Of a stretch of DNA of 64,000 nt, positions 24,536 to 38,753 are shown one piece after another; positions within the stretch are counted from its first letter, which is position 1, and every line of letters begins with the position of its first letter. The notes under the pieces are model-generated. The model saw only the letters and a program-made list of their open reading frames with translations, was not told the origin of the DNA and did no database searches. This DNA is from Numida meleagris (lineage: Eukaryota; Chordata; Aves; Galliformes; Numididae). The translations under genes were made by a program, and so were the position numbers. The stretch spans positions 23,186,067-23,250,066 of the forward strand of contig NC_034438.1 in assembly GCF_002078875.1 (NCBI RefSeq), read 5' to 3'.

Positions 24536-27500
24536 TTTAAGAAGAAAAATGAATGATTGCCAGAAATTTCAGAACCAGATACAACAGTAAACTGTAATCA
24601 GGTGACCAGATCTCTCTTTTTTTTTTTTTTTTTTAATGTTTTTCAGGTTCACCTTAAAGTTGATATCTGAGAATTTACTTAAGGCAACAACAAAAAACTA
24701 TGGCCTATCATGTCATCAGCACATGTATATAGGTATATGCTCTTTTATATGGCAATCCTTTCTAAAATAATCCGTAACAACAGCTTTGAGAAATCCATCA
24801 ACCCTCCTTCTGTAAACCTAATTAACAACAATAGAAAATTAAATGCTAGTCTGTCCCTGACAGCATATGTAATGCTGAGTCATTCTCTTCAGATTAACAA
24901 GTATCTGTTTTCATAGGCGTATTGTGTAGGATTCAGGATTTAAGAAAACATATTTTCAAGGTTGACTTTTAAGAAATCTTTTGCATTGAAATAGAAAGGT
25001 GTGCAGGAAAGAGAAAGTGCAAGCAGAAGGGATTGACACAGAAAAGATATCTAGCAGTTTCTGATGGCTACTCACAGGCACGGTTGTAAAGACAGAATGG
25101 TTTGAAATGAGAGATATCTATTGCACAAGGGTTTTCATTTAAAAACAATACTTTAAAAATAGAGAAGTCTTTTCTTTGAATTTGCCCTTTGACACATTGT
25201 AGCAGGTCATTAATCATACCCTTAAAAGGAAAACATCTTGGCAGAACTAAAAAACACCCACTTGTTATTTTGGGAGGCTCTTTTTCAAGAAGGGGCAAAT
25301 TATGGATGTGGAAATGACGGATTTCATCATGGAGATTAGTTTTCCTCTGAAAAAGAAGAAACAAACATTTCTTAAACTTGTACTTCTTCAGATTTAAAAT
25401 CAAGTAGAAAGGAAGGGTATTTTCTCTTAAAAATGTAGTAACTGCTCTAATTTCTAATAGCAGTAGCTCAGTGGAGAGTTTCAAGATGAAAATAATCTTC
25501 TCTTTAAAACACTACAGATCTCTAGGGAAACAATTCCAATATCTATTCCATTTTCTACTGACTCATTTTACAGATTCATTCTGGAAAACGGAAAAAAAAA
25601 AAAAAAAGAGAGCGGCACTGCTACTAGCTGCCAGGAAGAAATACAACAGGGCAACCAGATCTGTCATTTCATTGCAACCTTGATCTGTCGTATAGAAAAA
25701 TGCTGTTATTGTAACCTTTAAAATGTTAGCAGTTACCTAAACTTGGTTGAATCAACGATTAAACAAAGCCAGACTGGAAACATATCAAAAGTCTATCCCT
25801 TTTAAAAACTTTCTGGGTCTGAAGTATTTAATGAAAGGGAAATAAAATTGCATTATTGGCTCAGAAGTTAATTATTTAGGAAGAACTCTTTGTTTTTAGT
25901 TGGTAATATAGTTAACAAAAAAAAACATAATACTTGTTAATGAAATACATCACTTTTTTTTTTTTTTTATAAAGCCTACATTAGATGTTACAACACTGGG
26001 AGACTGAAACATAATGATGACATCCCAGGATTCCCAAAGAAATGTAAAATTCCTAGGGCAACATGAGTGAACTCAGAGTGAATTTTGCAGTAGGATTACC
26101 TGTCTGTATGCATATGTAAATACAGATATAGATAAGTGCTAACGGCTAAAAGTCAAAAGTCATACTATATATTTTGTAATATTTGTACTTTGAAGTATCA
26201 AATTAGAAGTAAATTTATCATATGGAAATGAAGTCTTGAAATCACAGACGAGATGCTCAAGTCCTTCATTTAAAAAGAACAACTGTTTTTTGCCTTAGAC
26301 TCAAAAGCGGCCTTTGAATTAAATTGCAAAATTAGACAAGAATGTCCTTTTGTTTTGCTCTGTTTGATTCTTCTCTCAAAGTCTCTATTTTTTCTGATTT
26401 TCATGGCAAAATAGAAGAGATCTGATAGATCACCTAAATATGTAAGCAGCAAACTCATGTTGGGTTTGTCAAAGGTCTGAGAGGAAATATTCTTCAAAAA
26501 ACAGCAGGCAAGAACTGAATTCCTGCCTTTTCAACTCCAAGGAAGAAGTATTGTGGTATGTTGAACATTAGTTTAATAGTGTAAATGAGACTCCTTGCAT
26601 AAACACCAGTTCACAAAAGTAATACTCTTCTTTCAGTCGAAGAGAAAAATGGCCCTGGCATACTCTACATTAAAGAAGATCTAGTTCATAAGCAGTTTCA
26701 CACATGGAATAGTTTTGCGAGTGTTTTTTAAACATACATCCATTTTTCATCCAACAAGTTATTCCAACATATGAATTACTACTTATCTTTAGAAATTCAT
26801 CTTCAGCACTTTTCTCAGTGAGCATGTGTTCCTCCTCTTCCTTCCAGCTCACAGAAGTAAACAGAAAAGCAAATAATTAAGTTTCTCATCATCATCATCA
26901 ATGGGCATGCAGGTCCATTCCTGTAGAAATAGATTTCCATCACACCATACGAGTATGCCACTGCACAGGATGTTTAACATTTGATAGTGACACTGTAAAG
27001 TATGCTATGAAATGTGGCTTTGTGAAAATGGTAATTAAAGGGTTCCATATTTATCACTTTTCTGCTTTCCAAATGCAGCTAGCCTAGCATTCAAAGAGTG
27101 TACAATTTTGCTGTTTTTAACTTTTCACAAATGTACAGGCGAGTATATTCTTGGACTCCAGGGAGTTTCTATTTCCTGATAAACACTACCACTAGAAATG
27201 AAATTATCCTTAGGTTTTTCATGCTCTACGAATCAGAAGAATGTCCAGATTTACAACCAGTGAGAACTTGAATCATGTGGAACCTAGAAGTGATGCAGAA
27301 CACAAAGAGCAAAATTGAATCAAGAACACACATTTTCATTCAAAAGTGTAATTGCATCATAAAATATCTCTTCTTAAATTTGCATTATTTGTAGTAACAG
27401 AATAAAGAAATTGTGTACTTTCTGCTTAGTGCCAAGTTCACTTCTCTGAGATGCACTTGCCATTTCAGAAATGCTTAGGAAGTAATGGTATTGTTCTTAC

Positions 27501-27837
27501 TTTTGTAACAGGTGTCTCTTGGAGCACTGTAGAAATGCTAAGAGAAGGGAATCAGCAAAACAAACTTGCATTAAATTCAGATGAAAAGTGAAAAGGGGAA
27601 CTTGAGATAAGTACTCCATTCAGTTAGTAGCAATCTGAGAAGTGTTAAAAATAGTGATGCATTTTCACCTGGATGTTTCATACAAAAGATAAGCTTGGTC
27701 AGTGGTTTTGCCAAGCATTTGCAGTGGAACATAAGCTAAAATGCAGCAAGTATGTTCACAAGACAGAGTCAGACTGGCCCCCTTTCTCATCCACCCTCAG
27801 CAAGGCTTTCACCATATCCTGTCATGGACTACCTCAT
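24536..27837. other. Intergenic spacer with homopolymers
   Basis: AT-rich DNA with poly-T at 24617-24634, poly-A at 25591-25606, poly-T at 25954-25968 and a short (ATC)n run at 26886-26900. No gene or transposon was recognised. Confidence 0.5.
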
Positions 27838-28361
27838 TGTCAACGGTTTATGGGTGTTTGGCCCGGTTTCATGACGAAGGGGACGGGGGATCCACTGGCC
27901 CACACCCCGGGAAAAGGGGAAAAGGGTAAGGAGATGGCCCTGAGAGCAAAGAACAGCGGCAACAATCTGAGGAGAAACAAACTAATTTACTAAATAATAT
28001 ATCGGAATGCAAAACAACACACTATAATACAATATAATTACAATTTAAGCTGATAAATTCAATACAGAGAGAGAGAATGTCCCAAAATCAAGGTAGGCCT
28101 TACTCTACTACCGATGATAAGACGGCTGGAGAGCGAGGTGCTGCCAAGACAAGAGACGGGTGGAAAAAGGGACGAGGTCTCGTGATCTGCAAGTTTTTAT
28201 ACTGTGAGCATTTATCTTTTCCCTCCGGCTGGAAAATGGTAACAGAGGAGCAAAGTACCGTGGGGAATGTAGTAGTCCTTCTCTTCTGAGAACCAGGTAC
28301 ATTCACTACATGATGTTATGATGTGGAATACCAACAACCGAAAAATCACAAAACCATGACA
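27838..28361 (-). mobile_element. Solo LTR with CTCAT target duplication
   Basis: On the minus strand this 524-bp element begins TGTCATGGTTTTGTG at 28361 and ends AACCGTTGACA at 27838, giving the TG...CA ends of a retroviral LTR. The 5-bp CTCAT repeats exactly on both sides (27833-27837 and 28362-28366). A TATA box reading TATAAAAA on the minus strand lies at 28201-28194, about 160 bases from the start, the expected U3 position. No internal region is present. Its termini differ from the other LTR family in this window. The short open frames inside it are not proposed as genes. Confidence 0.9.
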
Positions 28362-28366
28362 CTCAT

Positions 28367-30205
28367 CCATTCCCATGATTGTTTTTCCTGACTCATACCT
28401 TCACCAAAAGCCGTTGCAAAATTCATTTGCACATCAGTTTTTGAATCCCTACACTAACTCTTCTCCCTCTGTCACATCCTTTATGACATGTGGCCTGTGT
28501 AATTTTATACTTCTCTTTGATAGCTGGGAAAAGAGAACTATCAAATCATATAAAGATTAAAATATTCTATGAAACATAGCACTTAGGCTATGTGGAGAAT
28601 TTTGATAGTGTTTGTGATCTGCACTAGCTCTCAATCTAAGCTTTTCCTGTTGGATCATATATGCAATTCACACTTCATAAATTTGTTGACTTTGAATTTG
28701 GTCTTTTAAAACCACAGCCTCAAAATAATACATTACAAAACAATCTCCATTGCCTTTGCTTGTTTCAGCTTTCCATGTGAAATTTTGTAAAGTAAATGGT
28801 TTTACTAGCATGCTTTCTAAGCACTTTTTAAAATCAAGGACTTCTAAACATTTGTAGTGCAAATAATTTAAATAAATCTGTTATAAATATGTTGTCTAAG
28901 GTTGTATGCCTTGAATGAATCCTTACACTAGTTTCAAGGCTTCAGCAATTTTTCTCCAATTCTGATGTGAAATCACCTCCCTCCCCTCCCTATTTCTCTG
29001 TATATTTAAATACAGTATCCACATAAGAATGCACATATAAATACCTACATAGATATACCTATTTTACATATATACATAAATGTTATAGAAGCAAATTATC
29101 TACCGCCCAAAGAGTCATATACTGCCTCTCATGCTTTCACACTCTGGACATTGTTTCATAATTATGAGGATTTTTAGAATAAAGGTTTGGTGCTTGGTTA
29201 CATTGCAGGATCTAGGTCAGTGAGTTCTCTTCTTATTCTGAAGTGTTTCCTCTAGGAATTATGTGACAGCAGAACCCTGATTTGGCCTGCCACAGAATTG
29301 TTTCAGCTGCTCCACTCTGCATATGATCTGACAGTTTAACATTAAAAATAACTAAAAATTTCCTGAAAGGTTTCTTTGTCATTCTTTTGTGCATTAATAG
29401 AGATACAGAAGCCCAACTATTTATTTACAGCCCTGGAAATCTTCAGGCTGTTTCACTGATAATAATATACTCTCACTTCTGTCATAGTAATTAATTGGTA
29501 TTCCATATCTTATTGAAACAGGTCCTCCTCCTTCAGAACATTAGTGCCAAAACAACGAATTTTATATTACCTGTACATTTTAGCAATTATTTGTCATCTT
29601 TTACTGTTTTCAGCTACAATGCTTTATCTGTGATTTATAGTAGTTTATACCTTCAATTCAGAAAAAAAAAACTATCTTTAGTTTCCTACTTTTACAACTT
29701 TATTCCAACTTTGTTTTTCGTACAATGTACGTAGTAAAGTCATAAGCATTTAATAACTATAGTTTTCTGTTTCCAGCAGGTAAATCCTTCAGCTTCTTCT
29801 GTGTCACCCATCAACTGCCCTAACAGCTTTATAGTTAAAACAAGTATTAAGTATGAGATGAACTTCAATCCATGGTTTTTTTTCTTATGTAATATAATTG
29901 TTCCTAGTCAAAATGACTGAAAAGTCATTATTTAAAGTTTATTTCTGAAAGTGTGTCCCAAAACAATTTTTTTAATAGTCTAAGTAAAAGGATATTTTGA
30001 CTGTGGGAGTACTGTTCCTTCTTAGCTGAAATGTAGGTCTTTTTTTCAGTAGTCCTATATTCCTGTATCTTGTGTAAACTGCTGTCTTGCACACAGGCTT
30101 TAATTCTTTCCTAAAGCTGTTTTCCATTTCTTCACTGGTTATAATCATTTTTAAAATCTGAATGACAATTTGTAATGCTATAATAGGATGGAAAGTACCA
30201 CAATA
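28367..30205. other. Intergenic spacer
   Basis: AT-rich DNA with no recognised element. Sequence from about 30100 may already belong to the repeat that follows. Confidence 0.5.
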
Positions 30206-30505
30206 ATAGCAGGGTGGCAAAGTCCTCGGCTACAGCAAATGAGAATGAGCCCAAATGCAGCAGCCGCAGAAATGAAGGAAAAGAGCTGCTTAGCTTTGCA
30301 AGGTCTCAGGCATGCAGAAATCTCCAGCGAGAGATGCCCTTACCTCTACTGCCAACCCCTAAATGAGGTCTGGGAAGGGGTGGATCCTGGCTCCACCCCT
30401 TCTGGTCACTCAGGTGCATTGCATGCAGCTGAGCTCCCCTGGGTTGGCCCTGCCTTCCCACCAGGTGCTCAATCACTGGCTCAAGCCATGACTTAGCATT
30501 TCCAC
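30206..30505 (-). repeat. Unnamed interspersed repeat, copy 2
   Basis: This is homologous to 11075-11300 through GGCTCCACCCCTTC, CATCTC-type, CTCCC-GG and AGGTGCTCAATCACTGGCTC blocks in the same order and strand. This copy is more complete at its left side (a GCAAATGAGAATGAGCCCAA block near 30235). It is likely an LTR or other retroelement end; the family is not identified. Confidence 0.6.
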
Positions 30506-30924
30506 TATGCAATTTATCAATGACATTTTTTCCTTAAAAAAATGTTCCTTAAATAAAAAGGCTTACAGGTTGTTGTGGCTAAGAGGTATTCATCTCATTC
30601 CTATGTCATAGCTAAATCTGCCTGATGGAAGAAGGTTACTAAGCACTACTTTTTGTTTTGAGGCCAGAGTGAGTATGTTTACTAATTTAATTTTACCTAT
30701 ATTAAAAGGTAATATCTAAAGATGTAGCCATCATATTGATGGCTTTTAATTATGAGATTTTTCTATTTCTTTCTTGTAATTGGATTGTTTGTTCTCCCTT
30801 TTTTATTCATACCCAAATGGACGTTTCCAGCCTTTGAGCTATGCTGCTTTCCAGGTCTCTAGTCTCTGCAGGAATATATTTGACAAACTCTGTTAAACTG
30901 TGTTAATTCCTGTGTGAAGACTTT
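30506..30924. other. Intergenic spacer
   Basis: AT-rich. Nothing recognised. Confidence 0.5.
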
Positions 30925-31206
30925 GCACTGAAAGGTGGGACAAAGGGCGATGGGCACAAACTGGAACACAGGAAGTTCCATGTGAATGTGAGAAAAAAAT
31001 TCTTCACTTTGAGGGTGACAGAGCATTAGAACAAGCTGCCCAGAGGGGTTGTGCAGTCTCCTTTTTTCTGGAGATATTCAAAACCCACCTGGACATTTTC
31101 CTGTGCAACCTACTGCAGGGAACCTGCTGTAGCAGGAAGTTGGACTAGGTGATGACCAGAGGTCTCTTCCAACCCCTATGATTCTGTAATTCTGCGATTC
31201 TGTGAA
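30925..31206 (+). mobile_element. CR1 LINE 3' fragment
   Basis: The last ORF2 codons and 3' tail: GGGCACAAACTGGAACACAG, then AAAAATTCTTCACTTTGAGG, then a CTCTTCCAACCCCTATGATT tail with TTCTG repeats. The GGGCACAAACTGGA variant marks a different CR1 subfamily from the copies with GGGGGAATGG. Confidence 0.92.
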
Positions 31207-31540
31207 GTGAATTTCAGTTTGTACAAACTTATAACTACTCTGAAGGTAGCCAATTAGTATCTTAATAGTTTCACTAAAATGTTGTGCAGATAACATCAAA
31301 ATTTGACTTTTATGTTTTTGGACTAACCCTTGTCTTGTCTGAAAATAATTCATAAAGAGATAAAAAGAGCAACTTCATCACTTTGAGGTTCTTTTCATGT
31401 AGTCTTGTACTTTGCATTGTATAAAAGTATGTAGGTTTACTAGTCATTTATTGCTATAAATAAAATTTTAGTTTTTCAGAGTGTACAAAGTATTTTTAAG
31501 AACTGCAGCCACCTTAGTATGCTATTACATGTTGGTATGA

Positions 31541-32126
31541 AATGAGGTCACCTGGTTGAATCCCTGCTCAAGCAGGGACATCCAGAGCAGGGTATTGGGG
31601 ACTGCATCCAAGAGGCTTTTGAAAATCTCCAGAAAGAGAGCTCCACAGCCTCTGGGCAGCCTGTGACAGTGCTCCATCACCTCCACAGCACTCTGATTTA
31701 TTTTCAGAGGGAAGATCCTATGTTACAGTTTGTGCCCTTTTTCTCTTGTCCTGGCACTAAACACCACTGAAAAGAGCCTGTCTCCATCCACAGTTTGTCT
31801 GTGTCTCTCTCATACTGGGGGACCCAGAACTGGACACAGCACTTGAGGTCTGGCCTCATCAGTGCTGGGCAGAGAGGGGGAAAGAGGCCCTTCCCTTGGC
31901 CTCCTGGCCTTACTTTGCATAATACAACCGAGAGAATACTGTTAACCTGGCTTTTCCACATGGGCACACTGCTGTCTGATGTTCAACTTGGCGCCCACCA
32001 TGACCCTCAGGTCCTTTCCTGCAGAGCTGCTTTCCAGGTGGGTGGCCCCCAGCATGTGCTGGTCCCTGAGGCTGCTCCTCCCCAAGTGCAGAAGTCTGTA
32101 CTTCTTGTTGAACTTCATGAGGAACA
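31541..32126 (-). mobile_element. CR1 LINE fragment lacking both ends
   Basis: Antisense CR1: CTGCTCAAGCAGGGACATCC at the 3' side, a CACTGAAAAGAGCCTGTCTC block, then TGGACACAGCACTTGAGGTC and CTTGTTGAACTTCATGAGG at the 5' side. The very 3' tail is not recognisable. The subfamily matches that of 54748-55258. Confidence 0.92.
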
Positions 32127-35100
32127 GTTAAGGAGCTATACTGAATAACTGTGAATGGAAAGGCCTTTCTACTAAGCTGACAAAACTCTACCACAGTGGA
32201 GAGGGGGCATCTAGTCTCGCCTCTTCTTAGAGCGCTCCTCTGCAAGTTTACTGTGTATTTTATTTGTTAAGTGAAGGAACATTGTTACTTTCTAGGGAAG
32301 GAAAAACTGACTACAGTGTGCACAGGTTGTTAGAGATCACCCATAGAAGTGATGCTGGAGCTCATTTCCCTCACTGCAGTACATCTGTTGCATTACTATG
32401 GGGAAGTTACAAGTTGAAGTATTATTTGTAGGTACTAACCTGTAAGACCTCTAAGTCTGGTTAACTATACAACTTCAGCAAGAAGATGGCCTTACAAACA
32501 ACAAAAAGGAGAGCTTCTGAGTGTAGAAGAATGATCTTTAGATTTGTATCTGATTTCTCACCAGACTGATCCTCACGAGGAACCTGTGGCTCTGAAAAGG
32601 GTTGCTTTGGAAGGCTGTCCACTTTCATAATACTCAGAAGTGTTGACAAAAAGAGGATAAACAAGTGCTATCTGTCTAAGCCTCATTAACAAAGAAACAT
32701 TAACTAGAAAAGTGTTCTAATCCAAGAGCAAACACGTGTTAAAATAGCTGAGAAAGTTCCTTACACAGCTTTAAATTGAACAGAGGGGCTATCAGTAAGT
32801 AAGGGGACACAACTGAGCAAGTGTTTTGATGATTCCATAAACCAGTTATATCAGGTGATGTCTTCTGGAAGTGAAACGATACTGTTGTCTGTAACTAAAC
32901 TTACTATTTTTGAAGAATGAGTTATTATCTAGAGTACTTGCTTCATAATCAGAGTAGTAACGCCTTTTTCCTTCTTCACAGAGAAGAAGAAAAGCATTCA
33001 GTATAATAATACAAAAAAAAAAAAAAAGCCAATTCATGTGGAAACAGGCAAGAAAAAAAGGGAAAAGGAACTGGTTAAAGGATTCCTTTTCTCAGGAGCA
33101 CGCCTTTGTAAGGAGTAAACATCTATTTCAGTTCTTGTGTGTCTCATTCCGCAACATCTGGAATGCTTTAGAGGTCAAACCTGTGTAAACAAAACTCCCT
33201 TTTTCTTCAGTGGCAAGCTGGAGTAATTAAACTTAGCTTCTTAACAATCTGCTTTATTACTCCACTGCAATTGTGCAACTGTGAGCTACATATTCAGCAA
33301 CAGACCTCCAAAAAATAAGAAAGAGTTGCAACTTCTGAAATTGGTTGGTCAAAATAAAAATAAAGAGATAACAAAAAAGTGAAAATAAAAATAATCCAAA
33401 CATAAGTGATTAAAGTTGAAGGATACTCCTCATGGTTAACTGAGGCATCCTTTGTTAGTATGAAAGCTCCACCAGGACAGGAGAACTACTGAAATAATGA
33501 AAGAGTGCTCACACAAATACAGAACAAGTCAAGCCTTTAGTCTGAACCTTTACCCGTTTGGTAGAAAAGGGGAAACCATAACACAGACATTTTTTCTATT
33601 TTTAAGAAAGGCAGAGTAGGCAACAAAGTACATTTAAATCAAATGTTAAACCATGAAGTGACCTATGAGTAGATAAACACTATATGCTGTTTATCTATAA
33701 GATGGAGAAAACATTTTTTAATGCTAAATCCAAAGCAGTTAAGTGAAGAAACATGCCGTATCAATAGTCATTATATTCTAAGTATTACTGAGTACAACTA
33801 AATAACGCTAAGTATTACCAGAAGAGTTAATCTTTTAAGCGGATAAATGCATTAAGCAATGTAAAAATCTAATGTTATACACGAACCTTCAATTAAAACT
33901 GTTTTACAAAATGTGTTATTAAAAGAAAATGTTGAATACAAAGAAAAGTGAAAACAACTTGGTTAAACATCTGTGGCTCTTTGCATTGTATACAGCTTAA
34001 GTTACAATGCCATCGATGTACCTTGAGAAGCAAAGAAACAAAACAAATTAACACATTGTGGAAGAACAATTGTCTAAATTGAATAAAATTCCAAGAATAA
34101 AATTTACATACAATTTTATTACGTATTGAAATAAAAAAAAATCCCATTGCACTTGCTCTAAACAGAGAAGAACCTGGACAAAGAATCTCAATATTATTAG
34201 GAAAATAACTTTATTTTCCTTGTGAAAATAAGATGAGAAGAAATCTGAACAGTACACTAGCACAACTGTCTTTCCCTTGTGTTTCTTTAGTAGTTTTAGG
34301 GCTTTGTATGGATTAGGGATTGTTCTGATACATTCTTAATAATCAAGAGCTATGTTGCAGCAGTCTGTTATTAATACCTAACTCTTCCCTCTGCTCTAGA
34401 AAAAAAAAGCTTGCCTTAAAACCAATGAGATTTCAATAATAGCAACAGAACTTTTCTAATATCTATTTTAAATTCCTATCTTGCAGGCAACACTTTTACA
34501 GTATTTGTAAGCTTTGCCGCTGCAAAGACGGCAGACTGAAGATTTAAAGGTGAGAGTCCTATGTAGCCATATTCACCTAGAAGTAAAGGTTGTTCTAGTT
34601 CATATAGAGTTCTAACCTTTGTTGCTTCATATCTCATCCTGCTTTCATATAACTTCTGCAGCTAAGTAGCTGTTTAAAGGGAAGAAAAAAAAATCAATAT
34701 TCCTTTATCTAACTTATGTATTTAAAACAGAACAACAGAAATATGAATCAGGGGGCTCCAAATATTAAATGATAAACAAAGCAAAGAAAGATACAGCATC
34801 CAATAGTAATTCTGGTAAGTGGCTAAACTGAAAATTACTAAAATAAATATCTCATCACTCATTTTTACTTACCTGTCTTATTTAGATGGAGATGTCTCAC
34901 AGGCTTGCTGTAATTTAGCTTTAAGTAGATTCCTGTTGAGCAGGTAAGCATTATTTAAATAATGACACTTCAGTAGTGAGTTAACTTTCTCTTGTGCAGT
35001 TAAATAATTGTCCATCACATTGCTCAGCTTACTAAATAGTCTTTCCCTATCTTCATTATTATGTATTAGTCACCCACATTAATTACTCAAGCAAAGCATA

Positions 35101-35139
35101 CAGTGACTCCTTTCTAGGACCAGGGCTAAATCCATTACA
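32127..35139. other. Intergenic spacer
   Basis: AT-rich. Homopolymer A at 33013-33027. No gene or transposon was recognised. Confidence 0.5.
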
Positions 35140-35536
35140 CACAGCAGCTGACAGAGTTGGTGAGAGGGGAGGGAATGGTTATAATTGTACTCGGGGATAT
35201 TTCATACCTTACAATGAGATGTGGAAAGATAAAACTGAAGGGGCTGGCTGGGGTGAGAACAACTGCTGCTTGGTGACGGCCTGATCATCAGTGGTGGATG
35301 GTGAGCAATTGCACTGTGCATCACTTGTTTTTTATATATATATGTAAATCTGTTGTTGGAATCATTATTGATTTTGTTATTATTAATTGTTCCCCTTCCT
35401 TTTCTGTCCTATTAAACTGTCTTCATCTCAACTCATGAGTTCTACCTTTTCCTGATTCTCTCTCCCACATCCGAATGTAGGGGAGTGAGTGAACAGCTGC
35501 GTGGTACTGAGCTGCCTGACAGGTTAAATCACAACA
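35140..35536 (+). mobile_element. 5'-truncated ERV LTR
   Basis: This is the sense-strand copy of the family seen at 308-713. It has a TGAGCAATTGCACTGTGCAT block, a TATATATA run, an ATTAAA polyadenylation signal at 35411-35416, a CTGTCTTCATCTCAACTCAT block, and an end reading GGTTAAATCACAACA. The 5' TG terminus is not visible, so the left limit is approximate. Confidence 0.82.
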
Positions 35537-35541
35537 CTCGG

Positions 35542-38500
35542 TCATGGGACTAGAATGCTTTCCAATAAATTCACGTATCTTCTCTTGTTTTCATGATTCA
35601 TGAAGTCTACAACAACTTGCATATTCTGGCAGGCCTTCAGACAGATGGTTAAGTAGATATGAGGAGAAATTTGCCTTACAGCTCTAAAACTTTGCCTAAC
35701 TTTATATTTCTTTTGGATGGGATTAATTTGACTAAATCTGTAATGTATCCCTCCAATTTAAGCTACTCATCTAAGATAATATTTATAGTTAATAGCAAGA
35801 ATTAGGACATGATACATCTGAGCAAGCAGCTACTTCAGAATGAAACTCTTTGGTCTACAGTAATAAATCTCATTCCTTGCATATTTATTCCATTTTTAAT
35901 ATGCAAAGATTCCTTTGCTTTCTGCCATTTTTCCGAACAAGAAATCATAGATGATGATTGCTAGGCTTTTTGTAGAACAGCCTAGATATCTCCTGTGGTA
36001 GCAGTGGAAATCTGAAAATCTACCTTAATTTTAAGAATGACCCACCTCTTCAATTTTTTATGCCATTGTACTGGTGCAAACATCTACTTCATAACCACTA
36101 AAACTAAAATTACTACTGCCTCAGAAATAGCTTTTCTTTTTAATATTTTGTTATTTTGTGTCTCTCTGATTTACTGCAAAACTCATGAAAATGCTTTCTT
36201 AGTAGTACCATCATTTAGCACACACTTCAGTGCACTGATTATCTTTCAGGAGGGAATTAACAAATTAAATAACATATTCCCAAAAGTTAGCCAGATTGAT
36301 TGAAGTCTATCTTTCATTTGGTTCCTTGCAATTCAAATAAGATATGAAAATTATTTTAATATATTCTTATCAGTAAAGGCACTCATGGATTTTAATTTCT
36401 GAATTATACAGCACTTTTTGTTTTTCATGATTTTCAGTGTGCATACAAAAGTGTACTTTTTCAAAGCTTCTATTCGCTCACAGAAAGATTAGGCATTGTC
36501 ATAACATGCATTTATAAAAGCAAATTACTACAGTATTTGTGGTAATTTCAAGTTAAATTAAAACATGAATCAAAGAAAGAATTTGCCACAGAATCTGCAA
36601 AATAGAAGTACTTAATTAAGTTGAAAGAAAAAAAAAATCCCTTACTGCTCCTTTTAGACAACAGCCTATATGGGATTCTGCTAAATTAGCTGTAAAAGCT
36701 CAGACATTAGGACTAAACTTGCATTTTTAAAGTGCAACAAAATTCTACTCAGGCATAAATAATTTGCCTGGGGTGAATTGCAAAAGGGCAGTCCTGGAAA
36801 AGCAACATTAAACTTCACTCTCAAAGCAACACATCTGATAAAATGAGATGGATGCAAGTCACATGGTAGCATGCAAGAGACAAACAAAGTTAACTTTGTG
36901 GCACTTGCGACATTTGAGTTCTTGAAAAATACAACCATCTCTTTGATTTTCTCTTTTTGTGACAGCAAGGAGAACAGATGCTCATTTGAGTCATGTGTTT
37001 GGAGACTGAGTATTAAAATTAGTAGCCAAAACTTCTAAATGATTTTTACTCTCCCAGCTAAAGCCGCTAAAGTAGTTCAGCTAGCTTATTCCACACTCTC
37101 ACAGTCATGTTTCTGTGATATTTTAAATTCATGCTATTAAAAGAGAACGAAATTTCTTTTCACTTCAGAATCTTCAGTCCTGAACTCCATCAAGTTATCA
37201 ATATCCAAAAGAGGTATTCAGTAATTTAGAAGAAATTACTGGAAACTTAGCAATACACTGAACTGTCAACACTACTAACATCTGGGACTGTTGACCTGAA
37301 ATCTTCACAAGCCCCATTTTAACTATAGTTTGATCCTACCTGTGCAAAATGGACTAAATTATTCTACGGGTACTTCTCCCTTATAATAGTATCCTCACAA
37401 TAATCATCTCTCCTCATGTGAAAGCTGCAGTTCAATTAAACCTCACTGGTTCAATATAGAAAGTCTTTGGCACTTCCCACTTGGATCTGATATGAACAAA
37501 ATGAAGAATTTTTCCAGCTCTGCCTCTAGTGGAGTAGACCAACCCATTATAACAATACTGTCAAAAATCTTAGAGAAAAGTAGAAAATTCAAATAAAGAT
37601 TTACATGTCCAGATATGTTTTTGAGGGATAATGTTACTTATGCCATGCTATCTACACAGACTTCAAGAACACTGGAAAAACTGTGACAAACAGCAGTCCT
37701 ACACCAATCCTTAGTTATATATGCACAGGGAATACACAATTGCTAAATCTAGCATAAAATAGAAGACATTAGTAGAACTGACATGAATTCGGATTCAAAT
37801 ATATGGAATTTTAATATCAATAATCAAATATGTGTCAGCATAAGGGATTGTCATTATATCATGAAGATATGGTGTTGCAAAAGGTACAGTGCAGAACAGT
37901 TTTCATTTGAAATAGGAGTCAATATGTAGTCTATAATTTGGTCTGTGAGGAGGACTGGATTGGAAGACACACTTTCTTTCAGGATTTAGCTTGTACAACA
38001 ATCTAAATTGTGTATATGGTACTCTCTCTGCATAGTTAAGAATAGATTGTTCAACAATGGATGCACTGACTGGAGATAATTACTCTGGAGGAGAGGAAAG
38101 AGACGAGCTTAAATTGAGCTAACAGTGAAAAAAGAAAAAAAAAAAAGATTTACAGCTCAGCTTAATTAAAGTAAGGAGTAGGTAGAAGGCCATATCAAGT
38201 CTCCGTTTCATAATAAAAAGACAATCCAGAACCATATAGACAATTATTTTAATTAAACATCTAAGTCGACATGGTGCTAAAATAGCAATACATATGAGGA
38301 ATTACAGTTTTATTAAGTTTTTGCAGCTGTCTTCATAGTCACTGGAGAACTACTGTTACTGGTACTTCACTATTAAATTATATTTTCACTGCAAATGTCC
38401 TATTTTAAACCACCACTTAAGATTAAATTTCAGGAAAAAAATATAAAGAGTATAGCTTAAAAGAAAGTTTGGAAAACATTCCCATTTTATTAAGAGTTGG

Positions 38501-38748
38501 ATTTATTTTTCAAGCTTAGCTCTGTTCTGTAGTATATTGATGCCCAATGCCTCAAAGATGTTCTCCTGTGTTTAGCTTTTTAGATCTATTGCTATTCTAA
38601 AACATTAAAAACTGTAAAGTGCATAGCATTAAATATCATATACCCTATTCTACCTTAGGAGGTGTTGAGTTTAAAGGAGTTATCAGAATTCATCATCTTA
38701 TTATTTCCCACTGGTTCTGCAAGCTTTGTTTACCTTTCTGTCTGGTAC
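35542..38748. other. Intergenic spacer
   Basis: AT-rich. Nothing recognised apart from short A runs (36629-36638, 38137-38146). Confidence 0.5.
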
Positions 38749-38753
38749 ATTTC

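Noticed and set aside
24606..24640. Poly-T tract as a CR1 or SINE tail
   Set aside because: CR1 does not end in poly-A, the CR1 ends at about 24535, and no SINE body adjoins the tract.
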